A stretch of 11,170 bases of DNA from Candidatus Bipolaricaulota bacterium (GTDB lineage Bacteria; Bipolaricaulota; Bipolaricaulia; RBG-16-55-9): contig JALUUA010000145.1 of NCBI GenBank assembly GCA_027021605.1, positions 1 through 11,170 on the forward strand, read 5' to 3'. Both the position numbers and the translations under genes were made by a program. Under the pieces are notes generated by a model. That model saw only the letters and a list, made by a program, of their open reading frames with translations, was not told the origin of the DNA and did not search any database. Positions 1 to 5,741 of this stretch are shown piece by piece. Each line of letters starts with the position of its first letter. Position 1 is the stretch's first letter.

Positions 1-362
1 GGCTGCTGGCCATCTTGGAAGAAGCTCAGCAACGGGCGTCCGGGTTCAGCTTGAACAAGACGATCGTGGATCGCTTCTACGGCGCGGCTTCGACAACACC
101 AGCTGCCATATTTGGCGGGCTGCTGCGCCTGGCGACCACGGCCCACCTCCCGGAAGTGGGCCGCGAGGTCAACGAGCTGGTCGAGGACGTGCTGACTCAG
201 CTCGACAAGGCGGGCGGCTTTCCCAAGACGCTCACTCAAGAGGAGCAGGCGGAGTTCGCGCTGGGCTTCTACCACCAGCGGGCGGACTTTCGGGCAAGGC
301 GAGGCAAGGGCTCAAGACAAGAGCAACAAGATCAAGAACAAGAGCAAAAGAAGGAGGGGTGA
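1..362 (+). CDS. cas8c: Cas8c (Csd1), C-terminal part; 5' end outside window
   Basis: This is the C-terminal end of Cas8c, the large subunit of the type I-C Cascade complex, which in this subtype helps recognise the PAM and bind target DNA. The frame is open from the left edge (first full codon at position 3) to a TGA at 360-362, giving about 119 residues of a protein that is usually near 600-700. Family-typical stretches are a segment resembling the 'LFAVLE' region (LLAILEEAQ), then DRFYGAASTTPAAIFGGLLRL, then FALGFYHQRADF close to the end. The last 16 residues (from SRQEQ to KKEG) lie beyond the conserved end and are a low-complexity Gln/Glu tail encoded by a CAARAN hexamer tract at 318-350. 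The stop lies 5 nt before the cas7 ATG, so the two are probably translationally coupled. Family assignment rests on remembered motif similarity. Confidence 0.88.
   Translation, partial: LLAILEEAQQRASGFSLNKTIVDRFYGAASTTPAAIFGGLLRLATTAHLPEVGREVNELVEDVLTQLDKAGGFPKTLTQEEQAEFALGFYHQRADFRARRGKGSRQEQQDQEQEQKKEG
318..350 (+). repeat. Degenerate hexanucleotide tandem tract in cas8c tail
   Basis: The tract is built from CAARAN hexamers: CAAGAG twice, and CAAGAT, CAAGAA and CAAAAG once each, with one extra CAA after the first unit. It is read as alternating Gln-acidic residues ending in Gln-Lys. It sits between the conserved end of Cas8c and the cas7 ribosome binding site. I infer an expansion at the DNA level, because a similar hexamer occurs in another frame near 6943-6959. 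Confidence 0.75.
351..357 (+). promoter_or_regulatory. Shine-Dalgarno site that decides the cas7 start
   Basis: AAGGAGG lies 10 nt before the ATG at 368 and only 1 nt before an in-frame GTG at 359. That spacing favours the ATG, although the GTG would give the 4-nt GTGA overlap with cas8c that is seen at other junctions in this window. Confidence 0.65.
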
Positions 363-367
363 TCGCA

Positions 368-1279
368 ATGAGCGGGAACGCGATTTACACGGACCCGACG
401 AAGCGGCACGACTTCGTGCTGTTGTTCGACGTGGTGAACGGCAATCCCAACGGCGACCCGGACGCGGGGAACCTCCCGCGGGTGGACCCGGAGACGATGC
501 ACGGCTTAGTCACCGATGTCTGCCTCAAGCGCAAGGTGCGGGACTACCTCCAGCTGGCCCACAACGTTCCCATCTTCATCCAGAGCCGGGTGGCCCTCAA
601 CACCCTCATCGAGCAGGCGGGCGCGGAGGCCGATCCCCAAATCAAGGAGAAGCTCGAAAGATACGACCAGCTGGCTGATCGCGAGAAGCGGGAACTGACC
701 CATAGACCGCATGACAAGACCCGCGAGGAGCTTTGCCGTCGCTACTACGACGTGCGCATGTTCGGCGCGGTGCTCTCTACGGGGCGGCTGAACGCCGGGC
801 AGGTGCGCGGCCCCGTCCAGATCACCTTCGCCCGCTCGCTGGACCCCATCGTGCCTTTAGACCTCTCAATCACGCGACAAGCCCGCACCACGGAGGAGCG
901 CATGGAGACAGGCGAGACGGAGATGGGCCGAAAGCCCATCGTCCCCTACGGGCTCTACCGTGCCCACGGCTTCTTTAACCCCTTCTTGGCTAAGGATACG
1001 GGGGTCACCCAAAAGGACTTGGAGCTGTTCTGGGAAGCTCTGACGCGGATGTTCGAGTTCGACCGCTCCGCGGCCCGGGGCGAGATGACCGTCCGCGGCC
1101 TGTGGGTCTTCACCCACGAGAACGAGAAGGGCAACGCCCCGGCTCACAAGCTTTTCGAGTCGCTCCGCGTCGAGAAGCGGGATGGTATCGAGACTCCACG
1201 CAGCTTTACCGACTACGAGATCGTCGAGCCTCAACAAGACCGGCTCCCTCAAGGGGTTACGCTCACACGATTGACATGA
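368..1279 (+). CDS. cas7: Cas7c (Csd2), type I-C Cascade backbone protein
   Basis: Cas7 forms the helical filament that coats the spacer part of the crRNA in Cascade. The product is 303 residues, a normal length for Csd2. The signature lies near the N-terminus: FVLLFDVVNGNPNGDPDAGN (about residues 16-35), followed by LPRVDPET and LVTDVCLKRKVRDY (47-60). Further conserved stretches are YYDVRMFGAVLSTG, GQVRGPVQITFARS and the IVPYGLYRAHGFFNP region. I chose the ATG at 368 because AAGGAGG is 10 nt upstream and the resulting N-terminus (MSGN...RHDFVLLF) matches the family; an in-frame GTG at 359 would add three residues. The gene follows cas8c by 5 nt and precedes cas4 by 18 nt. No broken or missing family region is seen. 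Confidence 0.95.
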   Translation: MSGNAIYTDPTKRHDFVLLFDVVNGNPNGDPDAGNLPRVDPETMHGLVTDVCLKRKVRDYLQLAHNVPIFIQSRVALNTLIEQAGAEADPQIKEKLERYDQLADREKRELTHRPHDKTREELCRRYYDVRMFGAVLSTGRLNAGQVRGPVQITFARSLDPIVPLDLSITRQARTTEERMETGETEMGRKPIVPYGLYRAHGFFNPFLAKDTGVTQKDLELFWEALTRMFEFDRSAARGEMTVRGLWVFTHENEKGNAPAHKLFESLRVEKRDGIETPRSFTDYEIVEPQQDRLPQGVTLTRLT

Positions 1280-1297
1280 TGAATCAGGAGCAGGCCG

Positions 1298-1951
1298 ATG
1301 ACATTTGCTTCCCTCGATCTCAATCTGGAAGGACCCCAAAGGGCTCACGGCGAGGACGACGAGCGGGTGCCGATCAGCGCTCTGCAGCACTACGTCTACT
1401 GCCCACGGCAGTGCGCGCTCATCCACGTCGAGCAGACTTGGGAGGAGAACCTCTACACCCTGCGGGGGCGGAGGGCTCACGAGCGCGTAGAGCTGCCCGA
1501 AGGAATCATCCGCGAAGGCGTCCGTGTAGAGTACGCCCTGCCGCTGTGGTCTGAGCGCCTGGGGCTCGTGGGGCGGGCCGACGTGGTGGAGTTCCCCAAC
1601 GACGTGCCCTACCCCGTCGAACACAAAGTCGGCCCACGCCGCGCTCGACACGCCGACGAGGTCCAGCTCTGTGCGCAAGCCCTCTGCTTGGAGGAGATGC
1701 TCGGCGTCCCCGTGCCGGAGGGAGCCCTCTTCTATCGGGCCTCCCGACGCCGCCGGGAGGTGGTGTTCACCCCCAAGCTGCGGGCGGAGGTCGAGCGCGT
1801 CGTCCGCGAGGTGCGTGCTCTGCTACGCCAAAAGAAGCTCCCGCCGCCGGTGGCCGACGCCCGCTGCCGGGACTGCTCGCTGATCGAAAGCTGCTTGCCC
1901 TTCGTGCCGCAGGCCCTGGCTGCCCTCCGCGAGCAAGGAGGCAGGCCGTGA
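1298..1951 (+). CDS. cas4: Cas4, PD-(D/E)XK nuclease with Fe-S cluster
   Basis: Cas4 works with Cas1-Cas2 in adaptation, selecting and trimming PAM-bearing prespacers so they integrate in the right orientation. The 217-residue protein has the expected layout. Cys35 lies in YCPRQC and is followed by a RecB-like core: His61 in RRAHERVE, Asp95 in VGRADVVEF, Glu108-x-Lys110 in PVEHK, and Gln123 in DEVQLCAQALCLEEML. A C-terminal cluster supplies Cys190, Cys193 and Cys199. Cys35 with these three would ligate the 4Fe-4S cluster. All catalytic residues are visible, so it should be active. The ATG at 1298 has a CAGGAG element 7 nt upstream; an earlier ATG at 1276 that overlaps the cas7 stop is in another frame. 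The stop overlaps the cas1 GTG by 4 nt, indicating coupled translation. Confidence 0.95.
   Translation: MTFASLDLNLEGPQRAHGEDDERVPISALQHYVYCPRQCALIHVEQTWEENLYTLRGRRAHERVELPEGIIREGVRVEYALPLWSERLGLVGRADVVEFPNDVPYPVEHKVGPRRARHADEVQLCAQALCLEEMLGVPVPEGALFYRASRRRREVVFTPKLRAEVERVVREVRALLRQKKLPPPVADARCRDCSLIESCLPFVPQALAALREQGGRP
1935..1941 (+). promoter_or_regulatory. Shine-Dalgarno site supporting the cas1 GTG start
   Basis: AAGGAGG lies inside the end of cas4, 6 nt before the GTG at 1948. It supports this non-ATG start and the GTGA overlap with the cas4 stop. Confidence 0.6.
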
Positions 1952-2967
1952 TCACCCAGCTGTTGAACACGCTGTTTGTGCAATCGCAGGGGGCCTACTT
2001 GCGCCTGGACCACGACACCCTCAAGGTGGAGATCGACGGCCAAACCAAGCTCCAGATCCCGCTCCACCACCTTGGGGGCCTAGCGCTGTTCGGAAACGTG
2101 CTCATCAGTCCCTTCCTGCTCCATCGCTGCGCTCAGGATGGGCGTCAGGTCGTGTGGTTCACGAGCAAGGGCGAGTTCCAGGGACGACTTGTCGGCCCCA
2201 CCTCCGGGAACGTGCTCCTACGGCGGGCGCAGCACGAAGCCCTCGACGACCCAAAGAAGACGCTTTCCCTGGCCCAAAGGTTTGTGGAGGCGAAGGCGAA
2301 AAACACGCGCACGGTGCTCCAGCGAGCCGTGCGAGAGCGTCCTCCCACGCCCTTGCTCCTGCGGGCTCTTGAGGAGCATAAATGGGTGCTCAAACGCCTG
2401 CCCCAAGCTAGCTCTCTGGATGAGGTTCGCGGCCTGGAAGGCCAAGCCTCGGCAGCCTACTTTGCCGCGTTCGATGACCTGATCCTGACCGAGGAATTTC
2501 GTTTCTCCGGGCGCACGAAGCGCCCGCCCCGCGATCCCGTCAACGCACTGCTCTCGTTCTTGTACGCCTTAACGATCAACGACTGTGTCGCGGCCTTAGA
2601 GGGAGTGGGTCTTGACCCTCAGATCGGGTATCTGCACGCCCTGCGGCCGGGACGGCCCGCCTTGGCCCTCGATCTGCTGGAGGAGTTCCGAGCCTGGTGG
2701 GCTGATCGTCTCGCCTTGGCCCTTCTGAATCGTCGTCAGCTTGCCTCCAAGCACTTCGAGCACCGTCCCGGGGGAGCGGTCTTCCTAAACGAGTCCGGTC
2801 GCCGGAGCGTGATTGAGGCATACCAACGGCGTAAGCAGGAAACGGTCCGCCATCCCCTTGTGAAAGATCCGGTCCCTATCGGCCTGCTTCCGCATCTCCA
2901 AGCACGGTTGCTGGCCCGCTATTTGCGGGGAGACTTACCGGAGTACCCACCCTTCCTGGGCAAATGA
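1948..2967 (+). CDS. cas1: Cas1, type I-C CRISPR integrase
   Basis: Cas1 is the integrase that, in a complex with Cas2, inserts new spacers at the leader-repeat junction. The 339-residue product has the usual N-terminal beta domain (start MITQLLNTLFVQSQGAYLRL) and an alpha-helical catalytic domain. Metal-binding candidates are Glu164 in VRGLEGQASAAYF, His230 in IGYLHALRPGR, and Asp242 and Glu245 in ALDLLEEFRAWW. Length and motif order are those of type I-C Cas1, and the C-terminal stretch around EAYQRRKQETVRHP is also typical. Translation starts at a GTG with a good ribosome binding site and overlaps cas4 by 4 nt; cas2 follows after 6 nt. Nothing suggests inactivation. Confidence 0.96.
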   Translation: MITQLLNTLFVQSQGAYLRLDHDTLKVEIDGQTKLQIPLHHLGGLALFGNVLISPFLLHRCAQDGRQVVWFTSKGEFQGRLVGPTSGNVLLRRAQHEALDDPKKTLSLAQRFVEAKAKNTRTVLQRAVRERPPTPLLLRALEEHKWVLKRLPQASSLDEVRGLEGQASAAYFAAFDDLILTEEFRFSGRTKRPPRDPVNALLSFLYALTINDCVAALEGVGLDPQIGYLHALRPGRPALALDLLEEFRAWWADRLALALLNRRQLASKHFEHRPGGAVFLNESGRRSVIEAYQRRKQETVRHPLVKDPVPIGLLPHLQARLLARYLRGDLPEYPPFLGK

Positions 2968-2973
2968 GGGAAG

Positions 2974-3273
2974 ATGGACAAGATCGACGTTCTGGTGACT
3001 TACGACGTGGACACCTTGAGCGAGGACGGCCCTGCCCGCCTGCGCCGGGTGGCTACGATCTGCAAGAACTTCGGCCAGCGGGTTCAGTTCTCCGTCTTTG
3101 AGTGTCGAGTCACGCCTGCGCAGCTTGAGGACCTGGAAGCGAAATTGCTTCAGGTCATCGACCACGAGGTGGACAGCTTGAGAATCTATCTCCTCTACGG
3201 TGGCCGTGAGAAGTGCTTGCGGGCCTATGGATGCGATCGATACCGAGACTTTGACGAGCCCTTGGTGGTTTAG
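2974..3273 (+). CDS. cas2: Cas2, adaptation complex subunit
   Basis: Cas2 dimerises and bridges two Cas1 dimers in the spacer integration complex. The 99-residue protein is full length. It starts with the ferredoxin-like first strand VLVTYDV carrying the conserved Asp11, followed by GPARLRRVATICKNFGQRVQ and the second-strand motif FSVFECRVT, then LRIYLLYGG. The ATG at 2974 is preceded by GAGGG (2966-2970) and lies 6 nt after the cas1 stop. It is the last cas gene; the leader begins right after its TAG. Its position between cas1 and the array is the normal I-C order. Confidence 0.95.
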   Translation: MDKIDVLVTYDVDTLSEDGPARLRRVATICKNFGQRVQFSVFECRVTPAQLEDLEAKLLQVIDHEVDSLRIYLLYGGREKCLRAYGCDRYRDFDEPLVV

Positions 3274-3455
3274 GAAGCGCGAACCGCAAGTGGGAACAGG
3301 ATTGCTAGGGCATTCGCGATGATGGAAGAAAGCGCTGAGCAAGCAAGGATTCTCCCTAAAGCTATAGCGAATTGGGCAACAGCAAGCGTCACGAATACCG
3401 GGTTCGCGGAGACAATCCTCTGGACACCCGTAGAGTGTGAGAAGTACGCTATACC
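3274..3455 (+). promoter_or_regulatory. CRISPR leader between cas2 and the first repeat
   Basis: This 182-bp stretch has no credible gene and is richer in A+T than its surroundings. It lies on the 5' side of repeats that end in ATTGAAAC, the standard crRNA-handle end, so it should contain the array promoter and the site where new spacers enter. I see no convincing -35/-10 pair; TTGGGC at 3372 and ATACC just before the first repeat are weak candidates. Elements seen are an 8-bp inverted pair, CGCGAACC (3278-3285) with GGTTCGCG (3401-3408), a further TTCGCG at 3313-3318, the palindrome GCTATAGC (3361-3368), and AGGATT at 3298 and 3346, which also occurs in the repeat. Whether any is bound by a protein is unknown. 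Confidence 0.65.
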
Positions 3456-3790
3456 GTTGCACCGGGCCTTCGGGTCCGGTGAGGATTGAAACTCGTCGTC
3501 GAGGAAGGGGACGGCATAGAGCAAGAACGTTGCACCGGGCCTTCGGGTCCGGTGAGGATTGAAACGCAAAGGGCCCCATTTCTCCTTAAGTGTTTTAGTC
3601 CAATCGTTGCACCGGGCCTTCGGGTCCGGTGAGGATTGAAACTGGATGTATTCCACCTGCTCCCCAGCCTCGACGGCGTTGCACCGGGCCTTCGGGTCCG
3701 GTGAGGATTGAAACCAAGAGCAGCGCGCACGCAGTGAATACGGGAAGGGGGTGGGTTGCACCGGGCCTTCGGGTCCGGTGAGGATTGAAA

Positions 3791-3810
3791 CCACGGGATC
3801 GATCCCGTGG
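3791..3810. repeat. Perfect 20-bp palindrome at repeat 5 / spacer 5 junction
   Basis: CCACGGGATC is followed directly by its exact reverse complement. The first C is the last base of repeat 5; the other 19 bases are the start of spacer 5. In the crRNA it would place the seed in a self-complementary segment just after the handle. It was probably acquired with the protospacer, since the repeat contributes only one base. Confidence 0.9.
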
Positions 3811-4272
3811 GCGATGGCCCCCGTGATCGTTGCACCGGGCCTTCGGGTCCGGTGAGGATTGAAACTCACCCGCCGTCTCCCGTCTCGCGGACGACGCTGA
3901 GGGCGTTGCACCGGGCCTTCGGGTCCGGTGAGGATTGAAACCTGCTCAGCCGCCAGACGGGCGCGACCCCGCCCACGGGGTTGCACCGGGCCTTCGGGTC
4001 CGGTGAGGATTGAAACATAACATCGTTCTTGGACGCGCCCAGCGCGATCAGGTTGCACCGGGCCTTCGGGTCCGGTGAGGATTGAAACCGCGATCGAGGC
4101 TTTGCGTAGCCGGGCGCGGCGTGTCTGTTGCACCGGGCCTTCGGGTCCGGTGAGGATTGAAACGATTTGGAACTTGCTGAGGGCGGTCGCCTCGGACACG
4201 TTGCACCGGGCCTTCGGGTCCGGTGAGGATTGAAACCATCCCGCCGTAAGGCACGTCCGCCCGGATACGAAG

Positions 4273-4295
4273 GTTGCACCGGGCCTTCGGGTCCG
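4273..4295 (+). repeat. Truncated terminal CRISPR repeat
   Basis: The first 23 bases match the repeat exactly and the match then stops. The missing 14 bases include the 3' strand of the lower stem, the expected cleavage position and the whole handle region, so this copy cannot give a normal crRNA end. Only 6 of the 9 stem pairs remain. Its last seven bases, GGGTCCG, are also the start of the hairpin at 4289-4317. Confidence 0.9.
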
Positions 4296-4317
4296 CTAAC
4301 TCATTGTTAGCGGACCC
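4289..4317. terminator. Perfect 12-bp-stem hairpin between convergent array and kinase gene
   Basis: GGGTCCGCTAAC, a 5-nt loop (TCATT), then GTTAGCGGACCC form a perfect inverted repeat. It lies where plus-strand array transcription meets the minus-strand glycan operon, so a two-way terminator is the natural reading. No clear T-run follows on either strand (TGTTCCCCC on plus, GAAGGCC on minus), so it is not a textbook intrinsic terminator. The right arm encodes the last codons and TAA stop of the kinase gene; the left arm starts inside the truncated repeat. Confidence 0.55.
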
Positions 4318-4933
4318 TGTTCCCCCGTCCCCCTCGAAGTCGCCGGAGGGCCTCGTCGCAGAGCGCCTCCGGCGGCTGCATCCCGTCGAGCGTGTGCGTC
4401 CGCCGGGCCCACCCGGGGACCTCCGCGATCAGCCCCTCGTAGAGCTCGGCCCAGCGGGCGTACACGGAGGGGGGGTGCTCCAAGCCCTCCCCCGCCCTCT
4501 TCACCAACGTGTCCAGGGGAACGCGCAGGCGGAAGATCGCCTCCGGCTCCAACGGTCGACCCGCCCGCAGGAGCCACGCGGCCGCTCCCTCCCTCCCCCT
4601 AAGCCGCAGGTACGTCACCAGGTCGTGGACGAAACGATCGCAGACCACGACGTCATGGCGCCGCAGGAGCCACGGGAGCCACACCCGAAGCACGAGAAGC
4701 GCCAGAACCCCAAAGCCCATCGTCCGCCAAAGGGGCAGCCTCGAGGGCTCGGTACGGAGACCGGTCGCCCGACCCGCCGACCGGAGCCGCGGAACCGTGG
4801 GCCAGACGTGGACGCGGACCGCCCGCCGCCCCTCGGCCCTTAAACGCCGGACGAGCCCGCGGGCGAGCGTCGTCTTCCCGCTCCCGTCGAGCCCGATGAC
4901 CGCGATCAGCTCTCCCTTTTTGTGTCTGAGCAT
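4307..4933 (-). CDS. dTMP-kinase-like P-loop kinase of a glycan cluster
   Basis: The 208-residue protein has the fold signature of the thymidylate kinase family. It starts with strand LIAVIGLDGSGKTT, with a Walker A motif at residues 14-22 (Lys20), and has VVVCDRFVHDLVTY at about 95-108 with the Asp99-Arg100 pair expected in dTMP kinases. The C-terminal HTLDGMQPPEAL also resembles the family. It lacks the compact look of a housekeeping Tmk: residues 60-95 (LWRTMGFGVLALLVLRVWLP) form a long hydrophobic insert. Kinases of this kind are known in polysaccharide clusters, where the substrate is often unknown. The ATG at 4933 follows the upstream stop after 1 nt, so translation is probably coupled. 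The TAA stop lies inside the hairpin at 4289-4317. It is the last gene of its operon. Family confidence is good; the substrate is unknown. Confidence 0.78.
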   Translation of the reverse strand: MLRHKKGELIAVIGLDGSGKTTLARGLVRRLRAEGRRAVRVHVWPTVPRLRSAGRATGLRTEPSRLPLWRTMGFGVLALLVLRVWLPWLLRRHDVVVCDRFVHDLVTYLRLRGREGAAAWLLRAGRPLEPEAIFRLRVPLDTLVKRAGEGLEHPPSVYARWAELYEGLIAEVPGWARRTHTLDGMQPPEALCDEALRRLRGGRGNRVR

Positions 4934-4934
4934 G

Positions 4935-5741
4935 CTAGCCCCGAATCAGCTTCAGTCGTTTCGCCGGGTGGATCAGCCCGTAGGCGTAGACCACGGCCCC
5001 CAGATCGTTGAGCAACCGGCGGCGCAGGGCCTCCGCCGCCCGCCGGGCAAACCCCCGAAGGAGGACCCGCTCCGGGAACCGATAGACCACCTCCCGCTCC
5101 CTTTGGGGGTCCACCGCCCGATCCTCCGGGGGCAGGGAGACCGAAAGCGCCTCCAGGGCCGCTTCCACCGCCCGCACCGCCCACCGGGCCGCCGGAGACA
5201 GGTCGCCCTCATGCTCGCCCCCTGCCCGCTCCCCCCTTCGATGCGAGAGGTGCCAGAAGTCCCCCAGCGTGAGGGCCTCCTCCTCGAAGAAGGCGTGCAG
5301 CGCCCCGATGTAAAAGTCGTCCCGGGGGCAGGGCACGGGGATTTTCAGCCCTTCCCACCCGACCCTCTCACCCCGGCGGAGGACCGCTCCCGCGTCGAGG
5401 TAGGGAACCGCATACCAAGAGATGCGGGAATAGAGGTGGACCGCGGGTTTGCTACCGGCCTCTGTCGGCGGGGGAGGGGGGAGGAGCATCGCCTTGTCGA
5501 ACTCCCAGGTGAAGACGGGGCGAAATCCCCTCTGTATAAGCGCCTCCTTCGCGCGCCGGAACTCCGCGGGGTCGGGCAGCAGCACGTCCACGTTCGAGTC
5601 CGCGTGCGGGTACGCCTTGACGGTCTTGAGGAAGAGGTAGCCCACGCCCAGTTCCTCGAGAAGCTCTTGGAGTTCGCCCACCCGGGCCCGGAAGCCCTCC
5701 CAGCCGGGCGGTCGCTTGAGCCCGATCCCCTTCCACCCCAT
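4935..5741 (-). CDS. Nucleotidyltransferase-fold protein, possible degenerate active site
   Basis: The 268-residue product starts with a helix-rich segment (FRARVGELQELLEELG), then GYLFLKTVKAYPHADSNVDVLL at residues 34-55, which resembles nucleotidyltransferase-fold proteins of the type 'LK..(x)..D-x-D-h-L'. The usual first Asp of the D-x-D pair appears to be Asn50, with Asp52 as the second, so catalysis is uncertain. The rest has YSRISWYAVPYLDAGAVL and an Arg-rich C-terminal helix region. The ATG at 5741 shares one base with the stop of the upstream glycosyltransferase; an in-frame GTG at 5744 would instead give a GTGA overlap. A GGAGG-type site (5752-5756) serves either. The same frame stays open far upstream, but that part lies inside the glycosyltransferase gene and reads as Arg/Gly/Pro noise. 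Close spacing with the kinase suggests the two act together. The exact family is a moderate-confidence call. Confidence 0.68.
   Translation of the reverse strand: MGWKGIGLKRPPGWEGFRARVGELQELLEELGVGYLFLKTVKAYPHADSNVDVLLPDPAEFRRAKEALIQRGFRPVFTWEFDKAMLLPPPPPTEAGSKPAVHLYSRISWYAVPYLDAGAVLRRGERVGWEGLKIPVPCPRDDFYIGALHAFFEEEALTLGDFWHLSHRRGERAGGEHEGDLSPAARWAVRAVEAALEALSVSLPPEDRAVDPQREREVVYRFPERVLLRGFARRAAEALRRRLLNDLGAVVYAYGLIHPAKRLKLIRG

Larger units (their letters stand above)
3456..4295 (+). CRISPR. CRISPR array: 11 intact 37-bp repeats, a truncated twelfth, 11 spacers
   Basis: Intact repeats start at 3456, 3529, 3606, 3678, 3755, 3829, 3905, 3980, 4052, 4127 and 4200. All 11 look identical. The unit starts GTTGCACC and ends GAGGATTGAAAC. 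Repeat bases 5-26 fold into a 9-bp stem with one G-U pair, closed by a C(UUCG)G tetraloop. Cutting at the stem base would leave an 11-nt handle, AGGAUUGAAAC, which is the handle length known for Cas5c. Spacer lengths in order are 36, 40, 35, 40, 37, 39, 38, 35, 38, 36 and 36. Transcription is inferred on the plus strand from the leader at the cas2 end, from the ATTGAAAC handle, and from repeat decay only at the far end. The 37-bp unit is about 5 bp longer than the usual 32-bp I-C repeat. No spacer was seen to match the rest of the window. Confidence 0.98.

Noticed and set aside
1276..1554. Alternative start of a gene at the ATG overlapping the cas7 stop
   Set aside because: That frame gives an Arg-rich product without motifs and lies over the true cas4 frame, which has all Cas4 signatures from 1298.
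3372..3455. A defined promoter for the array
   Set aside because: TTGGGC and downstream AT-rich hexamers do not have the right spacing or strength to call a -35/-10 pair.
3270..4279. Minus-strand open frames that look like proteins with internal repeats (such as SILTGPEGPVQ)
   Set aside because: The repeated peptide is only the translated CRISPR repeat; there is no independent gene in the array.
4289..4325. Classical Rho-independent terminator
   Set aside because: The hairpin is strong, but neither strand has a proper T-run after it. I kept it as a probable terminator with moderate confidence only.
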